64,000 nucleotides of DNA. It comes from Streptomyces sp. DSM 110735. Its GTDB lineage: Bacteria > Actinomycetota > Actinomycetes > Streptomycetales > Streptomycetaceae. The translations under genes were made by a program, and so were the position numbers. The stretch covers positions 1-64,000 of the forward strand of contig NZ_JACYHF010000008.1 of assembly GCF_016482685.1 (NCBI RefSeq). The letters are read 5' to 3'. The notes beneath the pieces are model-generated. The model was given only the letters and a program-made list of their open reading frames with translations. It was not told the origin of the DNA and ran no database searches. This document shows positions 7,881 through 16,382 of this stretch, in pieces; positions within the stretch are counted from its first letter, which is position 1; each line of letters starts with the position of its first letter.

Positions 7881-9326
7881 TCAGAGAGCGAGTCCGGTGA
7901 GGACCAGGACGCGCTCGTAGGTGTAGTCGTCCATCGCGGAGCGGACGCCCTCGCGGCCGACGCCGGACTGCTTGGCGCCGCCGTACGGCATCTGGTCGGC
8001 GCGGTAGGAGGGGACGTCGCCGATGACGACGCCGCCGACCTCGAGCGCGCGGTGGGCGCGGAAAGCGGCCTGGATGTCGTGGGTGAACACGCCTGCCTGG
8101 AGACCGTACTTGGACTCGTTGACGGCGGCGAACGCCGCGTCCTCGCCGTCCACCTTCTGCACGGTGAGGACCGGTCCGAAGACCTCCTCGGTGGCGAGGG
8201 TGACACCGGCGGGCACGTCGGTGAGGACGGTCGGGGCGTAGCTGGCGCCCTCGCGCTTGCCGCCCGCGAGCAGGGTGGCGCCCGCCTCGACGGCTTCGTT
8301 CACCCAGGACTCGACGCGCTTCGCGGCGTCCTCGCTGACCAGCGGACCGACCTCGGTGCGCTCGTCGGCCGGGTCGCCGGTGACCTGCGCCTCGACGGCG
8401 GCGACGACGCGCTCCAGGAGACGGTCGTACACGGCGGCGTCCGCGATCACGCGCTGCACCGAGATGCAGGACTGACCGCCCTGGTAGTTGGAGAAGGTCG
8501 CGATGCGGGAGGCGGCCCAGTCCAGGTCGGCGTCGCTCGCCCAGTCGCCGAGGACGACGGCCGCGCCGTTGCCGCCCAGTTCCAGGGTGCAGTGCTTGCG
8601 CGGCACCGAGTCCATGATCGCGTAGCCGACCTTCTCGGACCCGGTGAAGGAGATCACCGGCAGGCGCTCGTCCTGGACCAGGGCGGGCATCTTGTCGTTG
8701 GCGACCGGCAGGATGCTCCAGGACCCGGCGGGCAGGTCCGTCTCGGCCAGGAACTCACCGATGACCAGCCCGGACAGCGGGGTGGCCGGGGCGGGCTTGA
8801 GGATGATCGGGACACCGGCGGCGAGGGCCGGGGCGACCTTGTGCGCGCACAGGTTCAGCGGGAAGTTGAACGGCGCGATGCCGAGGACGACGCCCTTGGG
8901 GAAGCGGCGGATCAGCGCCATGCGGCCCTGGCCGCCCGCGTCGGTGTCGAGCCGCTGGGCCTCGCCGCCGTTGAACCGGCGCGCCTCCTCTGCCGCGAGC
9001 CGGAACACGGAGACGGCACGGCCGACCTCGCCGCGCGCCCACTTGATCGGCTTGCCGTTCTCGCCCGAGATGAGCTGGGCGATCTCCTCGGCGCGCTCGG
9101 TCAGCCGCTTCGCGACGTGGTCGAGGGCGGCGGCGCGCACGTGCGCGGGCACGGCGGAGAAGTCGTCGCGGACGGCGTACGCGGCGGCCACGGCCTCCTC
9201 GACCTGGGCGTCGGTCGGCACACTGGCCCGGCCGACCAGGCGCCCGTCCCACGGGTTGGTGACGTCGAAGCTGTCCTCGCCGGTGACCTGGCGGCCGGCG
9301 AGCCAGAAGGCGTGGGTGGAAGTCAT
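7881..9326 (-). CDS. NAD(P)-dependent aldehyde dehydrogenase
   Basis: The 481-residue ALDH-superfamily enzyme oxidises an aldehyde to an acid with NAD(P). Seen in order: the cofactor segment GIAPFNFPLNLCAHKVAPALAAG, ILKPAPATPLS, the FTGSEKVG turn, the general base Glu in CTLELGGNGAAVVL, and the nucleophile Cys in NYQGGQSCISVQRV. The QGGQSC rather than GQ-C-T active-site style places it near the ALDH21/phosphonoformaldehyde or lactaldehyde-like group rather than classical GabD. Next to PucR and gabT, a succinate-semialdehyde role is plausible but not proven. The ATG at 9324-9326 follows a 161-bp gap after the PucR gene, so it can be transcribed on its own. Confidence 0.88.
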   Translation of the reverse strand: MTSTHAFWLAGRQVTGEDSFDVTNPWDGRLVGRASVPTDAQVEEAVAAAYAVRDDFSAVPAHVRAAALDHVAKRLTERAEEIAQLISGENGKPIKWARGEVGRAVSVFRLAAEEARRFNGGEAQRLDTDAGGQGRMALIRRFPKGVVLGIAPFNFPLNLCAHKVAPALAAGVPIILKPAPATPLSGLVIGEFLAETDLPAGSWSILPVANDKMPALVQDERLPVISFTGSEKVGYAIMDSVPRKHCTLELGGNGAAVVLGDWASDADLDWAASRIATFSNYQGGQSCISVQRVIADAAVYDRLLERVVAAVEAQVTGDPADERTEVGPLVSEDAAKRVESWVNEAVEAGATLLAGGKREGASYAPTVLTDVPAGVTLATEEVFGPVLTVQKVDGEDAAFAAVNESKYGLQAGVFTHDIQAAFRAHRALEVGGVVIGDVPSYRADQMPYGGAKQSGVGREGVRSAMDDYTYERVLVLTGLAL

Positions 9327-9487
9327 TTGACGGGTCCCGGCCCTTCCGCGTTGTCGGAGTTGTTCTTCGGTGCGTGGTCCACGGTAGGGCGGGCGCGTCG
9401 GGGCGTCGCTTGTCCGAGTCGTACGGATGCGGGGCGGTGATGCTCCGGTTTGGCGTGAAGCGGCAGGTCGTACCCCCTCACGTGCCT

Positions 9488-11101
9488 CTACGGCTGTTCC
9501 GTGCCCGTCGTCTTCAGCGCCAGCCACAGCTCCATGCGCACGTCCGGGTCGTCCAGGGAGCGTCCGAGGATCTCCTCGACGCGGCGCATCCGGTAGCGCA
9601 GGGTGTGCCGGTGGACGCCGAGGTCGGCGGCGGCGGCGTCCCACTGGCCGTGCCTCGACAGCCAGGCGCGCAGGGAGGCGACGAGGTCGCCGCGTCCGGT
9701 GGCGTCGTGCTCGCGCAGCGCGCGCAGCAGACCGTCGGCGAAGGCGCGTACGGCGTCGTCGGCGAGCAGCGGCAGCACCGAGCCCGCCGCGAGGTGCTCG
9801 TGCTCCACGAGCACCCGGCCCCGGCGCCGGGCGACCGAGAGCGCCTGCTCCGCCTGGCGGTGGGCGGCGGGTGCCGCGCTGGGTCCCGCCGGTGCCGACA
9901 GTCCCACGACCAGCGCGTTCTCGTCGGCGCCCGGGGTATCCGGTGCCGTACGGGCGGTCTCCAGGGCGCCCGCGTGGGCGAGACAGGCGGCGACCGCCGC
10001 TCCCCCGTCGGCGGCGAGCACCACCAGGCGCTCCCCGTCGGGCACGGCGAGGACCGCCTCGCCGGAGCGGGCGGCGGCCGACTCCACGGTCTCGGTGAGC
10101 GCGCCGAGCGGATCGCCGTCGGCGCCGGTGCCGGTACTCGCCATGGCGCCCGCCCCGGTGCTCGCCTCGGCGACCAGTACGCGGAACGGCGCGTCGAGGA
10201 GCCCGTCGTACAGGTCCCCGGCGACGGCGCGGGCGTGGTCGGGCTCCCCGGCGAGGAGCATGCGCAGTACGGCGGCGCCGACGCGCTGTTCGGCGGCGTG
10301 CAGGGAGCGGGAGCGTTCGGTGGTGAGGGTGAGCAGGGCGATGGCGGAGTGCACGGCGTAGCGCTCGGCGGTGCCGGGGGCGGCGGCGGTGCCGACGGCG
10401 AGCGCGGCGCGGGGACGGCGCCCGGTGCCGAGGGAGTGCAGCTCGACGCGGTCCTCGTTGTCGGGGCTGCCGACGACGGAGGAGGCGGGCGCGGGGCGTT
10501 CCCGCAGCCGTTCGACCTCGGCGGTGAGCCGGGCTGCCCTGCGGTGGGCCCACTCGGGCGCGGCGGCGACGACGGCGCCCGAGGCGTCGTACAGCGCGGC
10601 CCAGCCGTCGAGCTGCGCGGCGAGCGCGCCGAGCAGTCCCTCGGGGCCGGTGGTCAGGGCCTGGCGGGTCAGCTCGCGCTGGGCGGCGAATCCGGCGGTG
10701 ACGGCGCGGTACTGCTCGGCGGCGATGGCGGCGGAGACGGCCTTGCTGATGGCGAGGAACGGGGTGCGGCGGGGCACCTCCAGGAGCGGCAGCCCCTCCT
10801 CGCGGGCGGCTTCCAGCAGTGCCTCGGGGATCTCGTCGTAGTTGACCCCGACGGCGAAGCCGATCCCGACGACCCCCGCTCCGGCCAGCCGCTTGACGTA
10901 CCGGCGCATCGCCTCGGGGTCCTCGGCGTCCAGCTTCAGCGCGGTGACGAGGAGCAGCTCCCCGCCCTCCATGTACGGCACCGGGTCGGCCAGCTCGCTG
11001 ACGTGCGCCCAGCGGACCGGCACGTCGAGCCGGTCCTCCCCCGCGCGGACCGTGAGCTTGAGCGCGGAGTGGTGGACGAGCGAGGCGAGGGTCGGGGGCA
11101 T
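9488..11101 (-). CDS. PucR-family transcriptional regulator
   Basis: A 537-residue regulator with the N-terminal PucR sensory domain (VPVRWAHVSELADPVPYMEGGELLLVTALKL), a central GGDEF-like CdaR region and a C-terminal PucR-type helix-turn-helix (WLSRHGQWDAAAADLGVHRHTLRYRMRRVEEILGR). Relatives respond to amine, purine or GABA metabolites. Flanked by an aldehyde dehydrogenase and, two genes away, gabT, it is the likely local activator of GABA or polyamine degradation. Shine-Dalgarno GAAGG precedes the ATG. A stretch of Ala/Gly/Thr repeats (STGAGAMASTGTGADG) marks a flexible linker. Confidence 0.88.
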   Translation of the reverse strand: MPPTLASLVHHSALKLTVRAGEDRLDVPVRWAHVSELADPVPYMEGGELLLVTALKLDAEDPEAMRRYVKRLAGAGVVGIGFAVGVNYDEIPEALLEAAREEGLPLLEVPRRTPFLAISKAVSAAIAAEQYRAVTAGFAAQRELTRQALTTGPEGLLGALAAQLDGWAALYDASGAVVAAAPEWAHRRAARLTAEVERLRERPAPASSVVGSPDNEDRVELHSLGTGRRPRAALAVGTAAAPGTAERYAVHSAIALLTLTTERSRSLHAAEQRVGAAVLRMLLAGEPDHARAVAGDLYDGLLDAPFRVLVAEASTGAGAMASTGTGADGDPLGALTETVESAAARSGEAVLAVPDGERLVVLAADGGAAVAACLAHAGALETARTAPDTPGADENALVVGLSAPAGPSAAPAAHRQAEQALSVARRRGRVLVEHEHLAAGSVLPLLADDAVRAFADGLLRALREHDATGRGDLVASLRAWLSRHGQWDAAAADLGVHRHTLRYRMRRVEEILGRSLDDPDVRMELWLALKTTGTEQP

Positions 11102-11206
11102 GGGGCCTTCAGGTCGAAGCGGTCCGGTGCCTCGGCACCGGAGATCAATTGGCCGCCGCGTACGAACGACCCACCCCGATTCTGCCTCACCGTACGGTCC
11201 CCCACC

Positions 11207-13642
11207 TCACCCCCGCAGATCCACCAGCAACGGCGGCGCGTGCTCCCCCCGCACCGTGGTCAACGACAGCACCGCGTGCCCCGGCGGCACCCCGTGCGCC
11301 AGCTCGGAGGCGGACCAGCGCTCGCGCTCGACCTGGCGGACGGTGACCGCCTCCGTCGTCACGGCCTTCCCGGTCACCAGCTTGCGCAGGGCGTGGATCA
11401 GGCGCGTCATCGGCTGGTCGGCGAACACCGTGTGCTGCGCGACGTCCTTGGTCTCCACCCACGCGGTTCCCCACGCCTCCGCAAAGCGGCCGCCGTCCCA
11501 CGTGGTGACCCCGGAGAAGGCCATGCGGCAGCCCACGGCCGCGTACAGCGGTCCGTGCAGCGCCTCGGGGACGTCGCCCACCGTGCGCAGGGCGAGCAGT
11601 ACGCCCGCGTTGCGGGAGCGCAGCCGCTGGATACGCCGCACGGACTCGCTCGTCACCGCGCCCGCCGCGTCGTCGAGGACGAGGCAGGCGAAGTGGGTAC
11701 GGCCGCCGACGGACGCCACGGCGTCGAACTGGGCGAGCACCAGACGCGTGACGATCCGCGCCGCTTCCTCGTGACCCCGTTCGGGCACCTCGACGCGCAC
11801 CCGCAGCGGGTGATGGGCGACGGCCCGCAGCGAGAACGGGCGTGCCTGCCGCTCGTCCGCGCCGAAGAACCCCGCGAACGCCGGGCGGTCCAGCACGGCG
11901 AGCCGGTCGGCCAGCAGGGGTCCGGGGTCGCCCGGACCGCCCGACTGCCGGGCCCGCGCGTCCAGTTCGCGGCGCATCACCGCGTGCTCCTCCGAGGCGA
12001 GCGCGGCACGCAGCGCGCTCAGGGCCGCGGGCTCGCCCTCCAGGAGTTCGCGCAGCACCGGCAGCGTCGGGAAACGGCCGTAGGCGGCCCGGTACGGTCC
12101 GAGCACCTGGGAGAGCGCCGTGACCACACGCGATCCGCTCGTCGTCTCGAGATCACCGACCAGAGCCTCCGCGAGAAGCGCGGCCGCCTCGTCCGGGTCG
12201 CGCGATTCCGCGTACGGGTCGAGGTCGTACACGGAGGCGGGATCACCGAGCCGTACGACGACGTCGTAGGCGGAGTCGGGCCCGAGCGGCGTCCCGGCCG
12301 CGCAGACCACGACGACCGCGCAGCGCCCGGCGAGGGCGTGCAGTCCCAGGGACTCCACGACGGGGCGGACGAGGTGGCGGGTCTTGCCGGAACCGGCGGG
12401 TCCGACGGCGAGCAGCGAGGTGGCGAGGGTCTCCGGTCCGAGCGCGGCTCCCGCCCCGCCGTAGGCGAGCGGGGTGCGGTCCCCCGGTGCCCAGCGTCCG
12501 ATCCGTACCTGTCCGGCGGGCAGGTCGTGGCGCCCTTCGCGGCCGGGCAGGTCGCGCTGCCCCGAGGGGTGGGTCCAGGCGGCGGCGCCGTCGCGCAGGA
12601 CGGTCGCCGTGAACGACGGGATGCGCGCCTCCGCGCGGGCCAGGGTCCACATGCCGTCGATGCGGACGCAGTCCACGTCGTTCATCCGCCCGGCGCGCAG
12701 TGCGGTGGTGAGCACGTCGGCGGCCTCGTGCTGCCCGGCGTCGCGGAGGTCGGGCCACTGCGAGGGCTTGCGGTCCGTGACCGGCCGCGCGGTGTCGTCC
12801 GCGCTCTTGGCCCGCTCCCGCGCGGCGACGGCGTCCTTCACGAGGGTCCACCAGCCGCCGATCCTGGCGAACGGCCACAGCACCAGCAGGGTGATGAGGG
12901 TGTACAGACCGTACGTGAGCGGCTGGGAGGCGAAGACCGTGTAGTCGCCGGTGATCAGGACGATGAGGGAGAACAGGGGGTCCTGCACCGGCAGCGCGTC
13001 CCAGCCGAGCCCGAAGGCGCTGGGGAAGACGAGGGTGAGGGTGGCGAGCCCGCCGAGGGCGGCGATGAGGGCGCGGGCGGGCTGGGCGCGGCCGGTGACC
13101 AGGTGCCGGATGATGTCCGCCCAGCTACCGAGGCGTGCCATGGCGTAGACGAGGATCGCGAAGAACACCCCGCCCGCGACCGTGATCGCCTCGGCGCCCT
13201 GGTAGCCCTTGGGGCTGGTGGTGCCACCCCACCACCAGTCGCTCGGGGTGAGCAGCCGCAGGACGGCCCACTGGTACGGGATGCTGCCGTGCTTCCAGAG
13301 CGACCAGAGCAGCAGTCCTGCCGCGAGCGGGACGAGGAAGCCGACGACGGTGACGGGGGCGAGGCGCTGTTCCTGGCGCGCCGCCTTGGGCAGCCGGTAG
13401 CGGTGGCGCCAGATACCGGGTTCGGCGGCCGGGCGTGGGTCGTCCAGCCAGTCGGCCACCGGCGAACCGGGCTGACCGGGCGAACCGGGCTGTGGGGGGT
13501 ACCCGGGAGGCGTCCCCGCGGGTGTGGCGTCCGGCGCCCGGGTCGGACGCGGCGGCACGGCAGGGCCCTGCGGCGGTACCGCCGGGCGTGGGACCGGGCC
13601 CGTTTCCGTGCCGCGTGTGTCCCGCGTGCCGTCGCTCTCCAT
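11207..13642 (-). CDS. Membrane-anchored VirD4/TraG-like ATPase, orphan
   Basis: An 811-residue membrane ATPase. A Pro-rich, disordered N-terminus (1-75) is followed by about four membrane helices (near 96-114, 152-170, 190-210 and 240-260). A P-loop AVGPAGSGKT lies at 412-421, a Walker B-like HFACLVLDDAAGA follows, and a late segment MTRLIHALRKLVTGKAVTTE resembles the C-terminal part of FtsK/VirD4 coupling ATPases. The layout is that of a coupling or DNA-pumping ATPase, but no secretion genes adjoin it. The ATG at 13640-13642 has GGGGG 8 nt upstream; the GTG at 13675 has none. It is divergent from gabT across 250 bp. The substrate is unknown. Confidence 0.75.
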   Translation of the reverse strand: MESDGTRDTRGTETGPVPRPAVPPQGPAVPPRPTRAPDATPAGTPPGYPPQPGSPGQPGSPVADWLDDPRPAAEPGIWRHRYRLPKAARQEQRLAPVTVVGFLVPLAAGLLLWSLWKHGSIPYQWAVLRLLTPSDWWWGGTTSPKGYQGAEAITVAGGVFFAILVYAMARLGSWADIIRHLVTGRAQPARALIAALGGLATLTLVFPSAFGLGWDALPVQDPLFSLIVLITGDYTVFASQPLTYGLYTLITLLVLWPFARIGGWWTLVKDAVAARERAKSADDTARPVTDRKPSQWPDLRDAGQHEAADVLTTALRAGRMNDVDCVRIDGMWTLARAEARIPSFTATVLRDGAAAWTHPSGQRDLPGREGRHDLPAGQVRIGRWAPGDRTPLAYGGAGAALGPETLATSLLAVGPAGSGKTRHLVRPVVESLGLHALAGRCAVVVVCAAGTPLGPDSAYDVVVRLGDPASVYDLDPYAESRDPDEAAALLAEALVGDLETTSGSRVVTALSQVLGPYRAAYGRFPTLPVLRELLEGEPAALSALRAALASEEHAVMRRELDARARQSGGPGDPGPLLADRLAVLDRPAFAGFFGADERQARPFSLRAVAHHPLRVRVEVPERGHEEAARIVTRLVLAQFDAVASVGGRTHFACLVLDDAAGAVTSESVRRIQRLRSRNAGVLLALRTVGDVPEALHGPLYAAVGCRMAFSGVTTWDGGRFAEAWGTAWVETKDVAQHTVFADQPMTRLIHALRKLVTGKAVTTEAVTVRQVERERWSASELAHGVPPGHAVLSLTTVRGEHAPPLLVDLRG

Positions 13643-13892
13643 CGCCGTTGCCCCCTGAGCAGCCGCTCCGTCCACCGTCAGCGAGTCAATCTAACGCCCC
13701 GGAAAGGGGAGTTCACCGGTTACGCGGCCGGTGTCCGGGACCGGTCGGCCGGGGCTGTCACCCCCTGCTATGTCCACGGCGGACAACCGCCGTGCCGGAC
13801 AACGCCCACATGGAGCATGACCGGCCCCCGGCAACGGTCCTAACCTGCGAGAAAAGAAGACAAGCGTCCGTAATCACCCCCAGGAGCCCCGC

Positions 13893-15227
13893 ATGACCGC
13901 ACTTCCGCAGGAGCGCCGCGTCGTCACCGCCATCCCCGGCCCGAAGTCGCAGGAGCTTCAGGCCCGCCGCACCGCGGTCGTCGCCCAGGGCGTGGGCTCC
14001 ACGCTGCCCGTCTTCGTGACGCGCGCGGACGGCGGCGTCATCGAGGACGTGGACGGCAACAGCCTGATCGACTTCGGTTCCGGCATCGCCGTGACCTCGG
14101 TGGGCGCCTCCGCCGAGGCCGTCGTACGCCGCGCGAGCGCCCAGCTCGCCGACTTCACCCACACCTGTTTCATGGTCACCCCGTACGAGGGCTACGTCGC
14201 CGTCGCCGAGGCGCTGGCCGAGCTGACCCCGGGTGACCACGCGAAGAAGTCCGCGCTGTTCAACTCCGGCGCCGAGGCGGTCGAGAACGCGGTGAAGATC
14301 GCCCGCGCGTACACCAAGCGCCAGGCGGTCGTCGTGTTCGACCACGGCTACCACGGCCGTACGAATCTCACGATGGCGCTGACGGCGAAGAACATGCCGT
14401 ACAAGAACGGCTTCGGTCCGTTCGCGCCCGAGGTCTACCGCGTCCCGGTCGCCTACGGCTACCGCTGGCCGACCGGCGCGGAGAACGCGGGTCCCGAGGC
14501 CGCGAAGATGGCGATCGACCAGATCACCAAGCAGGTCGGCGCGGACAACGTGGCCGCGATCATCATCGAGCCGGTGCTCGGTGAGGGCGGCTTCATCGAG
14601 CCGGCCAAGGGCTTCCTGCCGGAGATCGTGAAGTTCGCCAACGACAACGGCATCGTGTTCGTGGCGGACGAGATCCAGTCCGGCTTCTGCCGCACCGGCC
14701 AGTGGTTCGCGTGCGAGGACGAGGGCATCGTCCCGGACCTGATCACCACCGCCAAGGGCATCGCGGGCGGTCTGCCGCTCGCCGCCGTGACGGGCCGCGC
14801 CGAGATCATGGACGCCCCGCACGCGGGCGGGCTCGGTGGCACCTACGGCGGCAACCCGGTGGCCTGCGCCGCCGCGCTCGGCGCGATCGAGACGATGAAG
14901 GAGCAGGACCTCAACCGCAGGGCCAAGCGCATCGAGGAGGTCATGAAGGGGCGCCTCGCGGCGATGGCCGAGAAGTTCGACATCATCGGTGACATCCGCG
15001 GCCGCGGCGCCATGATCGCCATCGAGCTGGTCAAGGACCGCGCGACCAAGGAGCCCAACGCCGAGGCCGCCGCCGCGCTGGCCAAGGCGTGCCACCAGGA
15101 GGGTCTGCTGGTCCTGACCTGCGGCACCTACGGCAACGTGCTCCGCTTCCTGCCCCCGCTGGTCATCGGCGAGGACCTGCTGAACGAGGGTCTGGACATC
15201 ATCGAGCAGGCTTTCACCCGCGTCTGA
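13893..15227 (+). CDS. gabT: 4-aminobutyrate aminotransferase
   Basis: The 444-residue PLP-dependent class III aminotransferase moves the amino group of GABA to 2-oxoglutarate, giving succinate semialdehyde. The family landmarks are in order: FGSGIAVTSVGAS, the PLP-phosphate loop FNSGAEAVENAVKIARAYT, FDHGYHGRT, the Asp of FVADEIQSGFCRTG, and the Schiff-base lysine in ITTAKGIAGGLPLAAVTGRAE, followed by GGTYGGNPVACAAAL. Length is normal. AGGAG lies 7 nt before the ATG. With the PucR regulator and aldehyde dehydrogenase nearby, it fits GABA use as carbon or nitrogen source. A strong terminator follows at once. Confidence 0.94.
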   Translation: MTALPQERRVVTAIPGPKSQELQARRTAVVAQGVGSTLPVFVTRADGGVIEDVDGNSLIDFGSGIAVTSVGASAEAVVRRASAQLADFTHTCFMVTPYEGYVAVAEALAELTPGDHAKKSALFNSGAEAVENAVKIARAYTKRQAVVVFDHGYHGRTNLTMALTAKNMPYKNGFGPFAPEVYRVPVAYGYRWPTGAENAGPEAAKMAIDQITKQVGADNVAAIIIEPVLGEGGFIEPAKGFLPEIVKFANDNGIVFVADEIQSGFCRTGQWFACEDEGIVPDLITTAKGIAGGLPLAAVTGRAEIMDAPHAGGLGGTYGGNPVACAAALGAIETMKEQDLNRRAKRIEEVMKGRLAAMAEKFDIIGDIRGRGAMIAIELVKDRATKEPNAEAAAALAKACHQEGLLVLTCGTYGNVLRFLPPLVIGEDLLNEGLDIIEQAFTRV

Positions 15228-15257
15228 GCCGGAGCGGACACGGCCACGGACCGTGCC

Positions 15258-15285
15258 GGGTACGGCGCCCCCGGGTGCCGTACCC
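15258..15285 (+). terminator. gabT terminator
   Basis: GGGTACGGC (15258-15266) and GCCGTACCC (15277-15285) form a perfect stem that extends inward by CCC/GGG, 30 bp after the gabT stop. Confidence 0.78.
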
Positions 15286-15638
15286 GCAGGCCGTGTGAAG
15301 AAGGTGTGCGGGGTGGATGGCGGGACCGGATTCCGGCTGCCCAAGCGGCGGGGACTGCCGTAGGTTCTCGTCCAGAAGAGAGATACACCTCGCCCCCAGG
15401 GGACTGCGGGCGGGTTCAGGCCGGAGCATCCCCAGCTTCGACCTGGTCGTGCCCTCGCGCACACAGCCGGGGCCCGACGGCTCCGGGATCTCCTCACCGA
15501 TCGGACGGCCGCCGCCCCAAACCCCCCGGGGCGTGCGGCGTTTCCGGTCCGGACGGCCGCCTCGGAACCACCCCCCCTGTTCCGGGGCGGCCGACCTCCT
15601 CCTCCAACGACACGCGCCGACCTGCGAAGCTGGGTCCC
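15286..15638. other. 353-bp gap between gabT and the PAP2 gene
   Basis: No convincing gene is seen here. Short open frames on both strands lack Shine-Dalgarno sequences and a recognisable product. A small palindrome, CGGAAC (15563-15568) with GTTCCG (15579-15584), could be an operator for the PAP2 gene. The same arms recur at 37294-37310. No clear promoter hexamers were found. Confidence 0.5.
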
Positions 15639-16382
15639 GTGTCCGTCCCCCGCCGCACCCCGTACGCCGCCCTGATCGCGCTGCCCGGTCTGCTGTTCGC
15701 GCTGCTCACCTGGCAGGTGCTGGTCCACGGTCCGCTGCTGCGGGAGGACGCCCGGCTCAGCCGGGACCTGGTCCACCCGGACCGCTTCTCGGAGCTGCTC
15801 TCCGACCTCGGCAACGTCCAGGTCGCCGTCCCGGTGCTGCTCCTCGCCGCCGGATACGCCGCCGTGCGCGGACGCTCCGCCGGGTCGCACCGCTGGTGGC
15901 TGCCCCCGCTCGCGGCGGCTCTGCTGATGGCCCTGCTCCCCGCGCTGGTCGTCCCGCTGAAGCTGTGGACCGCACGGCCGGGAACCCCCGTGGTGCCCCC
16001 GGCCACCGGCTACTTCCCCTCCGGGCACACGGCGACGGCGTGCGTCGCCTACGGCTCGGCGGTCCTGCTCCTCCTCCCCTGGTGCCGCACCCCCGCCGCC
16101 CGCCGCACCGTGCCCGCCGTCGGCGCCGCGCTGGTGCTCGCGGTGTCGTACGGCCTGGTACGGCGCGGCTTCCACTGGCCGCTGGACGTGCTGGCCTCCT
16201 GGTGCCTGGGCACGATGCTGCTGACCGCGCTCGCGTGGGCGCTCAGCCGAAGTAGCCGTCGAAGGTCCGCTGGAACTCCCAGTTCGCGAAGCGGTCCCAG
16301 TTCACCGACCACGTCATCAGACCGCGCAGCGCGGGCCAGGTTCCGTGGGTCGGGTACGAGCCGCAGTTCGTCCGCTTCGTGA
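15639..16382 (+). CDS. PAP2-family membrane phosphatase
   Basis: A 247-residue membrane phosphatase of the PAP2 family, acting on lipid phosphates such as phosphatidate or undecaprenyl diphosphate at the outer membrane face. Several hydrophobic helices surround the three active-site motifs: KLWTARP (a shortened form of the KX6RP motif), FPSGHTATA, and SYGLVRRGFHWPLDVLASW. The chosen GTG at 15639 gives a normal start MSVPRRTPYAAL. The reading frame does not stop where the family usually ends (near LTALAWALSR). It continues about 45 Ser/Arg-rich residues antisense to the chitinase 3' end, a 140-bp convergent overlap that suggests loss of the original stop codon. Confidence 0.8.
   Translation: MSVPRRTPYAALIALPGLLFALLTWQVLVHGPLLREDARLSRDLVHPDRFSELLSDLGNVQVAVPVLLLAAGYAAVRGRSAGSHRWWLPPLAAALLMALLPALVVPLKLWTARPGTPVVPPATGYFPSGHTATACVAYGSAVLLLLPWCRTPAARRTVPAVGAALVLAVSYGLVRRGFHWPLDVLASWCLGTMLLTALAWALSRSSRRRSAGTPSSRSGPSSPTTSSDRAARARFRGSGTSRSSSAS

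Noticed and set aside
13643..13740. Possible further member of the ECF promoter set before the VirD4-like ATPase (minus strand TGAACT and CGTTAG)
   Set aside because: The spacer is only 13 bp and two bases differ, so it does not fit the 16-17-bp class.
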